A DNA stretch of 64,000 nucleotides from Paroedura picta (GCF_049243985.1 NC_135379.1:19552001-19616000); one strand, 5' to 3'. Counted from the stretch's first letter, positions 22,001 to 29,755 are shown. Notes: generated by a model not told the origin, from the sequence alone. Numbers and translations: made by a program.

Positions 22001-24853
22001 CAAGGTGTGAGCTTTCGACTGCAAGCACTCTTCCTCAGACTATGAACTACCATCATAACATTAGAAATATAAAGCAAAAGTTAATTCTGTTAAATTAGTA
22101 AACTATTGAGGATGGTAATAATTGTCCCAGATGCCAGGTACAATATAATTCTAAACTGCTGAAGAGAACGCAGCCTCTTTATGTGGGTTATTGAGCCTCA
22201 GTAGATTATTAAATTAAATTGGAAATTAACTGGCAGACATTCACCCGAAACGTGTCCTAAACATTATGGATAGGGTAGTAATTACAGAGATAAATGAAAA
22301 AGACTTGCAAAAAGACAAAATGCTTTTGCGGAAAGATACTTACAAGTGCAAATTGAATTTTGTGTTTGAAGGAGCTGGAATTATACAAAGAAGAACTTCG
22401 AGATAAACCTACCATTCTTGCTGTCAATAAAATGGATTTGCCAGATGCAGAAAGAAACCTTAATGAGCTTTTGGAACAGTTACAGAATCCTCAAGGTGAG
22501 AGAGCTTTTATATGTTTTATTTATATAATATATAATAATAATCAGATAAGATATTCACATGCCTGATATCTAGGCACCTCCTCCAGACACTAGACCTTTG
22601 CCCAGCTCGGATGCTCTGGGCCATTTAAACCTAACAGCTGTTTGGTTTAAATGGCTGTGAGCCATATCACTGAATCAGGGGGATACAAAATGGACTGGTG
22701 TTATGGCTCATAGCCATTTAAACCTGCTGTTAAGTGGAAATTGCTGCCAGCTAATTAACCTTCCCAGGCAATTCCCCTCCCCTTTTTTCCCCCCAGCTGT
22801 TGATTACCAGAACCAAACTCACTGGACCGGCTTGGTTCTGGTGTGGGCCTTTTGGCTTGATTCAGGAGTCACCCCAAACCAGTTTCTTTAGGTTTATTCC
22901 CATCTCTAAAAACTAAATATAGGCAGGAGCAAAAAGGGAGACCAATGGGGAATAATTTTGCAGCAGCTCGACTTTACTGCCCACCAGTGCCAGCAGAGCT
23001 GCCATTTTAAGAACATAACAAATAGATATGCATCAAATTAATCACCATCTTTGAATCTAGCTCTTACATTAAATATATTAAAGATATTGCCCAGCTGTTC
23101 TACTGAGGGAGGTAGCCATGATGATGATGATTTTAAATCTGGATTTTAAATCTTGAAATAAAATCTGGACTAGACTGTGGGCAACACTTCTAATGGAATA
23201 GTCCCAGGCTGGCCTGATTTCATCAGATCTCTGAAGTGAAGCAGTGTTTGCCTTGGCTGGTATATGGATGGGGGAGCACGAGGGAATACCATTAGTCAGC
23301 CCCCGCGGGCTTCCCCATGAGTCACAAGTCAGCCATGACTTGATAGCAAACATCAACAAAACTAATTAATGAGAAGTGAGGACAGCATGTAGTGTTTAGT
23401 GATCGTGGAGAACGGAATTATCTAGGGAAGAAGTCCTAGGTAAAATAAAATTTCAAATAGATGGGCATTGGCTTTTGATTTAGTGTGTAGTTTCCTTTCT
23501 AATGTAACTTTGGTGTTAGCCATGTTACATCAGGGCCCATGTAGCATACTACTTAGAGCAGGCCTGCTTTAGGATGCTTTGGGCTGATCCTGCATAGAGC
23601 AGTGGGTTGGACTAGATGGCCTGTATGTTCACTTCCAACTCTATGATTCTATAATTCTAACCTTTTTGAGGCTTTGGGGGCACCTTTGTTATTCTGACAT
23701 TGGTTGGTGGGTGGGTGCACCACAAAATGACTGCCAACCACAAAATCAGGAAGTGAGGTCACACATAGTTCTAATATCTCAGGCAGAACCTCTGTTGCAC
23801 ATAATATGACTTCGGTCATAATGTGAAGATCTCAGTAATGTGGAGGCTACTGCTGCCAAAGCAACTTAAAAAAAAATCAGCACAGCCAGCATGGTGGAGT
23901 GGTTAGGAACAGCCAACTATAATCCAGACAACCAGGTTTGATTCCACACTCCTCCCCATGCAGCCAGGTGGGTGACCTTAGGCTGGTCCCAGTCCTCCTT
24001 GAGCTGTTCTCACATAGCAAATCTCTTAGAACTCTATTTTATTTATTTATTCATTTGACTTTTATACCGCCCCTCGCTTGGCATTTCTCTCAGCCCCACC
24101 TACCTCACAGGGGCGTCTGTTATGGGGAGAGGAAGGGAAAGGTGTTTGTAAGCTGCTTAGGGATAAAATGGGTATAAAAAACCAGCTCTTCTTCAATCTA
24201 AAGCCTTGCTTGGCAAAAGCCCCACCTGGCTCCTCCCACATTCATTCAGCCAGCCAGCCAGCCAGCCAGCCAGCCTATATACCGCCCCTCACTGTGACAT
24301 TTCACTTTCTAAAACACTTGGTAGGAACCAGGAATGGTATCTGCAGGAGCCATGGTGTCCACAGACACCTCTACAGGTTTCTTCTGTACTACGAACCTCA
24401 TTGGATAGCCTTGACCAAGCAACCAGAGTGGGAGAGAAGCTAAAATGTAGCAGGATAATGGAAAGGGGGAGGGGGAACCAAATATTTGTCAGCATAGTGC
24501 TCCAGCTGTGGTTTTAAAAGAATGGTGTGCAGTCCCCAGTTCCAGTGAATCTCTTATATTTTCATCCTCTGTGTTGTGAAATTTCATTTCCAGTGCATTT
24601 TACAGCGGCATTGTCCTGGGCATATCATTTATAAACACGTCTCATTTCAGATCATATGCATTCGCTCCCCAAAGAGATGATTCCAGCAGACAGTGTAAGT
24701 TTCAAGGAAATCATTCCAATATCTGCACTTACTGGTGAAGGAACTGAAAAACTAGTTACTTGCTTACGAAAAGTGCTGGATGAAGAGGCTGAGAAGAATA
24801 TCGCACAGTATCACAGGGAACAGCTTAATGCATTGCATCTCTCAGACATTTAG
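6979..24853 (+). CDS. GTPBP10: GTP-binding protein 10 (Obg-family mitochondrial GTPase), ten coding exons
   Basis: Exons 6979-7011, 10478-10671, 10767-10858, 11406-11550, 14053-14126, 15355-15407, 18468-18575, 20661-20738, 22372-22495 and 24651-24853 join into one open frame of 367 aa (human GTPBP10 is about 387). All introns are GT-AG. Residues 12-154 form the glycine-rich Obg fold ([21 protein letters not shown]). The G domain follows: P-loop GFPNAGKSS at 155-163, switch I threonines at 181-182, [10 protein letters not shown] from 202, NKMD at 278-281 and SAL at 325-327. The C-terminus is short, without the extra domain of bacterial Obg. The family acts in mitochondrial large-ribosomal-subunit assembly as a GTPase. 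The N-terminus ([11 protein letters not shown]) is short, basic and hydrophobic, compatible with mitochondrial import. The start is the first ATG in a CCCCATGG context. No truncation or missing catalytic residue is seen. Confidence 0.96.
7085..7541. mobile_element. Fold-back Penelope-like insertion with internal tandem expansion
   Basis: The left arm (7085 to about 7155) is the antisense repeat (AGTCCAGTAGCACCTTTAAG to GAGCTTTCGAGTGC). The right arm is the sense repeat ending CAACACGGCTACCCAGTTGA. Between them lies the 55-bp array at 7151-7480. The flanks GCCGCGTCTGCT (7073-7084) and GCTGCGTCTGCC (7542-7553) form a near-matched 12-bp duplication, so the element entered as a retroposon. At the junction, 19-base arms (GGCGTGAGCTTTCGAGTGC and its complement) separated by AA make a strong hairpin. 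Confidence 0.75.
7151..7480. repeat. Six-unit 55-bp tandem array in GTPBP10 intron 1
   Basis: Units begin AGTGCAAGCACTCGAAAGCT at 7151, 7206, 7261, 7316, 7371 and 7426, exactly 55 bases apart. The first five join through TTGGTCATGCGCAG or TTGGTCATGCACAG; the sixth runs into the normal repeat body. Units are nearly identical, differing at the CGCAG/CACAG position and in the last unit, so expansion is recent. Each unit holds the GAGTGC-AA-GCACTC hairpin followed by GAAA. Confidence 0.95.
7744..7945 (-). mobile_element. CR1-like LINE 3' end, antisense
   Basis: The sequence GGAGTTGGAAGGGCACCTCC followed by GGGCATCTAGTCCAACTGCA is the antisense CR1 3' UTR typical of squamates, running into AAAAATCTCCAGAATCCAGC. 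Confidence 0.75.
8045..8222 (-). repeat. tRNA-derived MIR-like SINE, antisense, diverged
   Basis: The antisense pattern GGCCTAAGGTCACACCGCAA then GGGGATTTAAACCCCAATCT corresponds to the B-box and core region of a MIR-like SINE. Confidence 0.55.
8597..8864 (+). mobile_element. tRNA-derived SINE, near full length
   Basis: The tRNA-like head GAGCCAGTTTGGTGTAGTGG has an A-box-like TGGTGTAGTGG and a B-box-like GGGTTCAATTC. The core CAGCTGGGTGACCTTGGGCT follows, with the tail GACTGTAAGCCGCTTTGAGC then AACTCTTCTTCTTC. The same family occurs antisense at 28755-29035. Confidence 0.85.
9168..9850 (+). mobile_element. CR1 LINE, end of ORF2 and 3' UTR
   Basis: It reads GGCCACACTGGAGTACTGTG, GGGTACAGAGGAGAGCAACG and GAATAGGCTGCCTAAGGAGG, ending GGGTTGGACCAGATGGCCTG then CCTTCCAACTCTATTATTTG. 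This is the characteristic amniote CR1 3' end on the sense strand, truncated at its 5' side and no longer coding. Confidence 0.9.
9855..10477. other. Intron 1 remainder of GTPBP10
   Basis: No repeat or exon was recognised. The acceptor TTCTTTTGACAG precedes exon 2. Confidence 0.4.
10478..10671 (+). CDS. GTPBP10: GTPBP10 coding exon 2
   Basis: Encodes [20 protein letters not shown] through VAGTGDNS, the first glycine-rich part of the Obg domain. Acceptor TTTTGACAG, donor GTGAGT; two bases of a lysine codon carry over. Confidence 0.95.
10767..10858 (+). CDS. GTPBP10: GTPBP10 coding exon 3
   Basis: Encodes [20 protein letters not shown] and [10 protein letters not shown] in the Obg domain. The acceptor is CCTGAAAG and the donor GTATGG. 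Confidence 0.93.
11406..11550 (+). CDS. GTPBP10: GTPBP10 coding exon 4
   Basis: Encodes [20 protein letters not shown] through [13 protein letters not shown], the end of the Obg domain and the first strand of the G domain. The donor is GTAAGT. Confidence 0.95.
11636..12560 (-). mobile_element. L2/CR1-group LINE 3' region, antisense
   Basis: The minus strand ends with the 3' phrase AGCCACCTCCATTAGGGCTC and an ATGAACGAACAAAC-type tail. Upstream lies a long non-coding LINE 3' region (plus-strand landmarks AATGCCCTGTCCCTAGTCAC and TGCATTTCAGTAATCTAACT). The class is judged from the tail and layout; the exact family was not identified. Confidence 0.5.
12600..12790 (+). repeat. MIR-like tRNA SINE, sense, diverged
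   Basis: The phrases GTCCTGGGTTCAAATATCAG and GTTGCTGTGAGGATCAAATT correspond to the B box and the core/tail of a MIR-like SINE. Confidence 0.55.
12800..14052. other. GTPBP10 intron 4, remainder
   Basis: No repeat family or additional exon was recognised. It ends in the acceptor CTTTTCTTGCAG. Confidence 0.4.
14053..14126 (+). CDS. GTPBP10: GTPBP10 coding exon 5 (P-loop)
   Basis: Encodes [20 protein letters not shown] and AEYP. With the last codon of exon 4 it completes the G1 motif GFPNAGKSS. The donor is GTAAGC. Confidence 0.95.
14350..14545 (+). mobile_element. tRNA-derived SINE, sense
   Basis: The head GGGGCTGTGGCTCGGTGGGA holds an A box and GGTTCCGTCCC a B box. They are followed by CTGGCATCTCCAGTTAAGAG and CTGAGATCCTGGAGACCCCT. 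This common squamate SINE is distinct from the Sauria SINE at 4863. Confidence 0.75.
15200..15295 (+). mobile_element. L2 LINE 3' end with (AAT)n tail
   Basis: The signature GTTGTAAACCGCCCTGAGAC followed by AAAAATTAAATAATAATAAT is an L2 3' terminus. Confidence 0.7.
15355..15407 (+). CDS. GTPBP10: GTPBP10 coding exon 6
   Basis: Completes F180 and encodes [17 protein letters not shown], including the switch I threonines. Acceptor TTTTTCCTACAG, donor GTCAGT. Confidence 0.94.
15698..15808 (-). mobile_element. Penelope-like retroposon end repeat
   Basis: The plus strand reads ATTCAAGTGGGTAGACGTGC through GGCGTGAGCTTTCTAGCACA. It is truncated before the CTGANGA half of the hammerhead-like core. 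Confidence 0.6.
16205..16285 (+). mobile_element. L2 LINE 3' end
   Basis: GTAAACTGCCCTGAGCCATA followed by a TAAAAATAAATAAATA tail. Confidence 0.7.
16290..17500. other. GTPBP10 intron 6, unassigned part
   Basis: AT-rich sequence with no clear repeat or exon. Confidence 0.35.
17505..17628. repeat. Half hAT-MITE (TTTCTCAAC family)
   Basis: GGGGTTTCTCAAAGCCTGAA through TTTCTCAATGGTAAAAAGGC and GAGAAAAGCTGG is one end of the family seen whole at 40457-40791. Confidence 0.65.
17780..17900 (-). mobile_element. L2 LINE 3' end, antisense
   Basis: TTTTATTGATTGATTTGATT then TATACCGCCCTTCCATATGG, the reverse of the L2 3' terminus. Confidence 0.65.
18468..18575 (+). CDS. GTPBP10: GTPBP10 coding exon 7 (switch II)
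   Basis: Encodes [20 protein letters not shown] and [16 protein letters not shown], including the G3 motif DLPG. Donor GTAAGA, phase 0. Confidence 0.96.
18890..19010 (+). mobile_element. L2-like LINE fragment
   Basis: The sequence reads as diverged C-terminal reverse transcriptase (a LLHWLPV-like stretch near GATTACGTTGGCTTCCTGTC). A further piece lies at 19832-20045, after intervening younger repeats. Confidence 0.45.
19010..19230 (-). repeat. MIR-like tRNA SINE, antisense
   Basis: CCTCACAACAGCCTTCCTGC, GGCCAAAAATCATCCATAAA and ATTCAAATTGGGGGCTCCCC follow the antisense core and B-box order. Confidence 0.6.
19232..19533. repeat. Probable hAT MITE interrupted by a Penelope-like fragment
   Basis: The left end GGATTCCCCAACCTTTTGAA and right end AAATTGGGGACCCCTGCAG are inverted partners. 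GTTGGGTAGCCCTGTTGGTC at about 19342 belongs to the Penelope-like repeat. Confidence 0.5.
19585..19830. mobile_element. hAT-type MITE (TTTCTCAAC family)
   Basis: CAGGGTTTCATGGAACCCTG through GGGGTTTCTTGATGGCCCTG to TTAGGGGTTTTTCAAC. The layout is the same as the copy with target duplication at 40457-40791. Confidence 0.7.
19832..20045 (+). mobile_element. L2-like LINE, end of reverse-transcriptase ORF
   Basis: Translates as [20 protein letters not shown] then RTHLSP. This resembles the WNSLP...LKTHL C-terminus of L2-group proteins. Confidence 0.5.
20661..20738 (+). CDS. GTPBP10: GTPBP10 coding exon 8
   Basis: Encodes [20 protein letters not shown] and IMLLAK. Acceptor GTTTTTTTCAG, donor GTAAGG, both phase 0. 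Confidence 0.95.
20915..21230 (-). mobile_element. L2-like LINE 3' region, antisense
   Basis: TTTATTTATTTGATTGATTG then TATACCGTTGCTCTTTGCAT and a GGTTCACAACAATAAAAAC stretch. The inner part holds a 20-base direct repeat CCCATTGGGGTGAGGTGCCA (about 21130 and 21160). Confidence 0.55.
21917..22102 (-). mobile_element. Penelope-like retroposon with 13-bp target duplication
   Basis: A perfect duplication CTATTGAGGATGG (21904-21916 and 22103-22115) bounds the element, so it moved by a LINE-like mechanism. On the minus strand it ends ACTGCTGCCCACTTGAAT. It contains CTGAGGA (plus-strand 22032-22038), a hairpin built from GAGTGC and GCAGTC, and GAAA (plus-strand 22013-22016), a hammerhead-like core. 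It has no coding capacity. Confidence 0.75.
22110..22371. other. GTPBP10 intron 8, end
   Basis: The intron ends AATTTTGTGTTTGAAG, an acceptor with a poor polypyrimidine tract. No other feature was seen. Confidence 0.4.
22372..22495 (+). CDS. GTPBP10: GTPBP10 coding exon 9 (NKMD)
   Basis: Encodes [20 protein letters not shown] then [20 protein letters not shown] and Q, with the guanine-specificity motif NKMD. The donor is GTGAGA. Confidence 0.95.
23165..23360 (+). repeat. 5S-rRNA-derived SINE, sense
   Basis: GGCCTGATTTCATCAGATCT, CCTTGGCTGGTATATGGATG and GGGGGAGCACGAGGGAATAC follow the internal 5S rRNA promoter region. The tail reads CAGCCATGACTTGATAGCAA. Confidence 0.8.
23560..23655 (+). 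mobile_element. CR1 LINE 3' end
   Basis: GGGTTGGACTAGATGGCCTG then CTTCCAACTCTATGATTCTA, the canonical CR1 3' terminus with its ATTCTATA repeat. Confidence 0.85.
23885..24195 (+). mobile_element. tRNA-derived SINE interrupted by an L2 3' scrap
   Basis: The head AGCCAGCATGGTGGAGTGGT and the tail GGTGTTTGTAAGCTGCTTAG then CCAGCTCTTCTTC match the SINE at 8597-8864. About 24038-24085 reads TTATTTATTCATTTGACTTT then TATACCGCCCCTC, an L2-type 3' end placed antisense within it. Confidence 0.7.
24245..24280. repeat. (CAGC)n microsatellite
   Basis: About seven tandem CAGC units followed by CTATATACCGCCCCTCACTG, so the run probably grew at a LINE-tail boundary. Confidence 0.8.
24651..24853 (+). CDS. 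GTPBP10: GTPBP10 coding exon 10 (terminal)
   Basis: Encodes [40 protein letters not shown] and the C-terminus NALHLSDI, ending TAG. It carries the G5 motif SAL. Acceptor CTCATTTCAG. Confidence 0.95.
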
Positions 24854-25545
24854 CACAATTAAAAGTGGTTGTCGGATGATTAGGTGATCCATCTTTGCAA
24901 ATCTCTTAAGGAGTCCTGAATTTACATATCGCCTAGCCCTAATTTGCTGTCTGATGCCACTATCCTTTTTACTGCCTGCTGCTACCCAGGCATTTTTTGT
25001 GAAATACAAAATTGCAGAATTAGTTCACTTTGGGTAAGCAAGAGTAATGCAGTATCTGAAGCCACGCAGCAGTCATCAGGAAACTTACAGGATACTTTTG
25101 ATAAGTTGTAAATAAATGCGTAATTGTATGTAAATATGCTGAAGATCTTTCTGTTTATATGTGCAAAGATTTCCGAAGTGGAATTTTCGGTTTGAGAATA
25201 TCAGAGTGGACAAATGTCCCCCTGAATTATTTGGGGTAGGAATAATGATAGAGTTATTTAGCATTAACTGTAGGAAGCAGCATGTGGAACATAAAACTGG
25301 CAAAACCCTTATCCTGAATGCTGCAAAATGAGCAGCCCAAAAGTGAAGGGATCAGATTATATAAGAACAAGGCCGCAGTTCTAAGAGAAGATTTATGTAA
25401 GGACTAGAAATGTATGCACGTTGGTGATATAGCCATATAATGAAAACTTGGCATAGTTAACATTCAAATTTCTTTCAGGTTTTCTACTGCTACGAATAAT
25501 CTGTGTGTATTGTGTGCTGAAAATAAATTTTGGCTTTTGAAAACT
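24854..25545 (+). other. GTPBP10: GTPBP10 3' UTR
   Basis: Two AATAAA signals, at 25111-25116 and 25522-25527, could end the transcript. The second is followed by a T/G-rich stretch. No repeat was recognised in the UTR. Confidence 0.6.
25522..25527 (+). promoter_or_regulatory. GTPBP10: Candidate GTPBP10 polyadenylation signal (distal)
   Basis: A canonical AATAAA about 670 bases after the stop codon, followed by TTTTGGCTTTTG. A proximal alternative lies at 25111-25116. Confidence 0.5.
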
Positions 25546-26385
25546 AGACTGAGGCATTTCTTTGGTCCTAAAATGAATGCTGAGGAATAGTTAAAATTGA
25601 TATGGGAGGAAGGAGGAAAAGGAAAGTAAAAACCATATGGTAGAACTAACTGCAGTTCGTCCAAATAATACTAGCCCGGTTGACCTTCTCTCCCACTCGG
25701 TTCAGAGTGTTTCTGTGAAAGTGGCCCGAATTTGTTCCTACGACCACTCAAGCCAAACCTTTGATCTGGAGCAGTAATAACCTGTGCAGCACAACTCTCC
25801 CTAGCGTACCTAGAGCACATCTCAGATTGCTTCTGCAATTACTAGTCTTCCATGTCACACTATAATAAAAATGTAGAAGGTATATTGAAACTCAACTACA
25901 GCTATGCCTTCTATCAAAGTGACCAGACCAAAGGGGACATATTCATCATTTTAGGAAGCAAATGCTTTCCCTGCTAATATGCAGGAAAAGGGAGGAACAG
26001 CCATTCAAAGGGCATTGGCGACCTGTCTTGATAGACAAAGGCAAGGAAATGATCTCTCCATTGTTGGGCATAGGGTGGGGGGACAGTGGTTTGGAAAGTG
26101 TGCTTCCATCCGGGGTTGTTATTGTCAAAGGCTTGTTAGAAAGATACGCGAAAAGTTTTAATGGTGCAATGTTGTGTAACGTTAGTCCACTCTAAATTTG
26201 TGGAAGCCATTATATTAAACTGGAATGACTGCATAGGATTGCTATTTTGGTGTTCTGATGAATTTATGACTCTGATTCGTGCATATTGTCTTCTTGAAGA
26301 GTTGGTTTGCTTCCGTGCATGCTTTTTTTGCAGTAAAAATCCTGGAAATTATTTATTTTGGATATTTTAATATCTTGGCCCCCTG
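25546..26385. other. Intergenic GTPBP10-CLDN12, unassigned part
   Basis: No gene or repeat was recognised. Confidence 0.35.
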
Positions 26386-26389
26386 CCGT

Positions 26390-26520
26390 GGGTTTCTAAA
26401 CCAGCTTAATACACAATCTCCCTTCTATTGAGAACAAGTGACTTGCTCATGGTCACCCAACAAGATTCAGTGGTAGAAGGGGAATTCAAACCTGGGTCTC
26501 CCAGAACATTCTTCTCTACA
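26390..26520 (-). repeat. MIR-like tRNA SINE, antisense
   Basis: TGACTTGCTCATGGTCACCC and GGGGAATTCAAACCTGGGTC are the antisense core and B box. Confidence 0.65.
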
Positions 26521-26621
26521 TGCAGCAGAAGTGGTACAAGCCAGAATTCTGTTAGGTTCTGGATAAATACATCAGAAAATGAATGGTAAGCTACCCTGTG
26601 TTTAATCAATGATCCATTTTA

Positions 26622-26705
26622 GGCACAATCCTAAAGACACTTCCTCGGGAATAAGCCCCACTGAATAAAATTGGAGTTACTTCTGCATAGACCTGTTCAG
26701 CTTCG
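26622..26705. repeat. Fragment of an old interspersed repeat
   Basis: GGCACAATCCTAAAGACACT followed by GGAATAAGCCCCACTGAATA resembles a widespread reptile repeat with the phrase GGGAGTAAGTCCCACTGA. A scrap also occurs near 43285-43320. Confidence 0.4.
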
Positions 26706-27689
26706 TTCTCTCAGTGCCATCGGTTAGAGTCCTTTTACTTTCCCTCTAACTCTTGGAACAGGAGAAGACCACAGATGCCTCCCCGAGCACCTGGGTGGGA
26801 TAAAAATAGGACAGACTTGCCACTGTTCCCTTCTGTAATGTCTCCTCCCGTGATAAATGCTGTGATAAAATGTAAAGCCAATGTAAGATGTTACTGCCTG
26901 GGACCTACAGAGCTACTTTAGATGTGTTTGGGTATACTTGCCAGGGCCTTTCTGCCCACCAGTGGGAGATGGGGGGGGGGGGGAAGGGTTGCCAGATCCA
27001 GGTTGGGAAAATCCTGGAGGTTTGGAGGTGGAGGACAGGGATCACTGTAGGGTACAAATGTCATATAGTCCAAAGCACGGATTCCCAACCAGGGTTCTGC
27101 CTTTCCCAGAAGTTTGGATGGCCAATGACATCACTAGATGCTACTGGAGCCCACTTTATTTTGAAGGGCACTGGGAAATTTTATTTGAGACGGATATGCC
27201 CAAAGGAACCTTGGGGGTGTTTAATGGGTTCTGCAATTATTTAAATGCTCCCCCCCCTCCAGATTTAAGTCAGGCTGCCAAATGGCTGGTAATGCTTCCT
27301 ACCTTAGTTAAGGCTAGTTTTGTTAAAATAATTTTCAAAATAAATAGATTGGTTTAAATGAACCAAAAGTGGAGCAGTGCTCTGCATCTTTAAGAAGTTA
27401 CCTACCGCATGAGGTCCATTATGCACACGTTGGCTAATGCACTTTCAGTGTGCTTTGGCAGCCGGATTTTCCTGTGCGGAGCAAGATAACCTACTTTCAA
27501 ATGGCATTATTCAATGAGTGCGGAACCGTCCCAGGCATCCATTTTTAAAGGTAAAGTATTGCTACATTAACGCAAATTTGCATGCATTTGAGTTACCTGG
27601 CCCACCCCATCTCCCACTCTCTTGCTTTGCGCATATGAGGAGGAACTGGGAACTCAGAAGCATGCCAATCAATCCCCTCATTTCAATAG

Positions 27690-27932
27690 ATCACGCAGCA
27701 GTGGCAGAAAAAGAAGAGGACGAGTCGGAGCCGAATTAGGAGGACGTTGCGTCCTAAATTTCGGGTGCGGGGAGAGAATCCTGGGAATTGTAGTCTTGAG
27801 AGCGAGAGGAAAGGCGCACCTCGCGGGGCGGAGACTACAATCCCAGGGGCCCGCGGGAAAACGTGGGGAAACCAAGAGCTTCCCGGAAAAGGCAGAAGGC
27901 GAAGGCGGCGCGGCGTCGGTGTCGGCGAAGGG
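27690..27932 (+). promoter_or_regulatory. CLDN12: CpG-island promoter and probable first exon of CLDN12
   Basis: A strongly CpG-rich block with no TATA box. It contains two divergent ZNF143-type sites, an ETS-like CTTCCCGGAA near 27878 and a donor GGG/GTGAGT at 27932-27933 that could end a non-coding first exon. Assignment to CLDN12 rests on position and strand; no transcript evidence is available. Confidence 0.55.
27781..27846. promoter_or_regulatory. Inverted pair of ZNF143/THAP11-type sites
   Basis: CTGGGAATTGTAGT at 27781-27794 and ACTACAATCCCAG at 27834-27846 match the ACTACAATTCCCAG core, the first on the minus strand and the second with one base missing. They lie 39 bases apart in the CpG island. 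Confidence 0.65.
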
Positions 27933-28051
27933 GTGAGTGCGGCTAAGGGCTCTTCCTCCTAGTCTTCGCCCTGGGGGTGGCTTGGCGCCGTGGTTTCCTC
28001 GCCCCTTCCGGACTACGAGGGCTTCTCCGACCGCAGCCGGCTTCTCTAGAG

Positions 28052-28181
28052 CAGCGGCGGCCGAACTGTGGTTCTCCAGGTGTCCATGGACTACAGTTCC
28101 CATGAGCCCCTGCCAGAACTGTGCTGGCAGGGGCTCCTGGGAAGTGTAGTCCATGGACATCAGGAGAGCCAGATGTCGGCC
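28052..28181. mobile_element. Palindromic hAT-type MITE downstream of the CLDN12 promoter
   Basis: The arms GACTACAGTTCCCATGAGCC and the reverse GGCTCCTGGGAAGTGTAGTC surround GCCAGAACTGTGCTGGC. The left flank is CTCTAGAG, a typical hAT target; the right copy is not clear. Each arm carries a ZNF143-like core. Confidence 0.7.
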
Positions 28182-28424
28182 AGAGGCAGCTGGGATGGCG
28201 ACTTTAGGGACTGCGTGACCCAGTGCAGCGATGGATGCTTCGTCTGGCTCTGGGGCTTTCCCTGGCTAGCTTTTTGGGTCCGTGGGGGTTCCGCCGCGAT
28301 TCTTCGTCACCTTTAGTAACGCCCGCAAAGCGGCTCCTTTCCAGGTCCCCTCTCTTTTGAAGTGTTTTTTTTACAATTGTTCCCCTTCTGGAGTGTGGCG
28401 ATATTTGAAAAGCAGTGTACCAAA

Positions 28425-28705
28425 AGCCTTTCTCAACCCGTGAAACATTCCTCAGGCTTCGAGAAACCCCAGTGGTGCAGAATATGGTTGGGAAGTGTAG
28501 CTGTTTAAATGCCCACCTGGGTTCCCTCTTCTTCCCACCCCCCTCCAGGCTATCATTGGCCGTTTGGGAAGGGTGGGGAGGTTGACATGATCAACCTGAT
28601 AAATGTTTAATATATAACTTTATATATTAATTAATTAATTAACTCCCACCCATACAGGAAAGCCTTCCAGGGCCATCAAGAAACCCTGGATTATGCCATG
28701 AATAA
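28425..28705. mobile_element. hAT-type MITE (TTTCTCAAC family)
   Basis: CTTTCTCAACCCGTGAAACA through CAGGCTTCGAGAAACCCCAG to GCCATCAAGAAACCCTGG. Same layout as 40457-40791. Confidence 0.75.
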
Positions 28706-28754
28706 AGAAGGTGTTTATTCTGTTTTAAGTATTCAGGTTGTATGTTGGAGAAGA

Positions 28755-29035
28755 AAAGTTGATTCTTATCTGCTGCTTTTCTCTACCCAAATGAGTCTCA
28801 AAGTGGCTTACAATCGCCTTCCCTTTCCTCTCCCCAAAACAGACATCCTGTGAGGTAGGTGAGGCTGAGAGAGCCCTGATATTACTGCTGGGTCAGAACA
28901 GCTTTATCAGGGCTGTGGCAAGCCCAAGGTCACCCAGCTGGTTGCATGTAGAGGAGGAGTGGGGAATCAAACCTGGCTTGCCAGATTAGAAGTCCGCACT
29001 CCTAACTACCACACCAAGCTGGTTCCCATGTCAGC
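28755..29035 (-). mobile_element. tRNA-derived SINE, antisense, near full length
   Basis: The reverse complement of the 8597-8864 family: AAGTGGCTTACAATCGCCTT, CAAGCCCAAGGTCACCCAGC, and the tRNA-like head CTACCACACCAAGCTGGTTC. Confidence 0.85.
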
Positions 29036-29669
29036 CTATTTACTTTAAAAACTTCCAGTTAAAGAAATATTAGTTTCTCATTAATCGATGCAGATTGTTG
29101 CCATATATTAATTTCTCATTAATATTAACTCTTTTAGCTTTTTCCTCTGCAGCCTAGCCTAAAGCTGTGGTTCCACTATAGGAAAGACCCAAGACCATGT
29201 TTGCATGGCCAATGTTCACTGAAGAGAGAGTGGGACCCAAAGGGTGCATGGGTTCATCCTGGAACACTTGTGGCTGTTCCCAGACAACCATGGACAGTTA
29301 AAAAGAAGGGGAGGTGAAGAGCCCTTTCCAGACTTATTTTGGCCTTTGAGAAAGTGCACCTTGAGGCCAGGCCTGACAAGGTTGGGAAATTCGTAGGGAT
29401 TTTGAGGTAGAGTCTGTGGCGGGTACAGTTTGGGGAGGGATTCCTTAACCTGTGGAGAGCTGCTGCTAGATGGTATAAGGCAGCTCTTTATGTCCCTGTA
29501 GCCACAAGACACATGAGGCATTTGTATGAAAGAATGGTCATACAAAGGAAAGGAAAAAGGTTTCCTTTTTGAAACAGTCCAGTCAATGAAAAGGTGAATT
29601 TCCTCCAGGACAGACTGGCCAAAGATTCTAGTTTTCAGGAAGTGGGGAAGCATTATCTGGGCATGGAAT

Positions 29670-29755
29670 TGGGGGTCACTGTGGGTAGGCAGGTGAGTTT
29701 CCTGCATTGTGCAGGGGGTTGGACTAGATGACTTTGATTCCATGACGATCTTAGG
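29670..29755 (+). mobile_element. CR1 LINE 3' end
   Basis: GCATTGTGCAGGGGGTTGGA then CTAGATGACTTTGATTCCAT, a CR1 3' UTR signature. Confidence 0.65.

Noticed and set aside
27622-28160. Overlapping open frames around the CLDN12 CpG island (up to 160 codons)
   Set aside because: CpG-island composition effect; the frames conflict with each other and with the splice donor, and show no domain.
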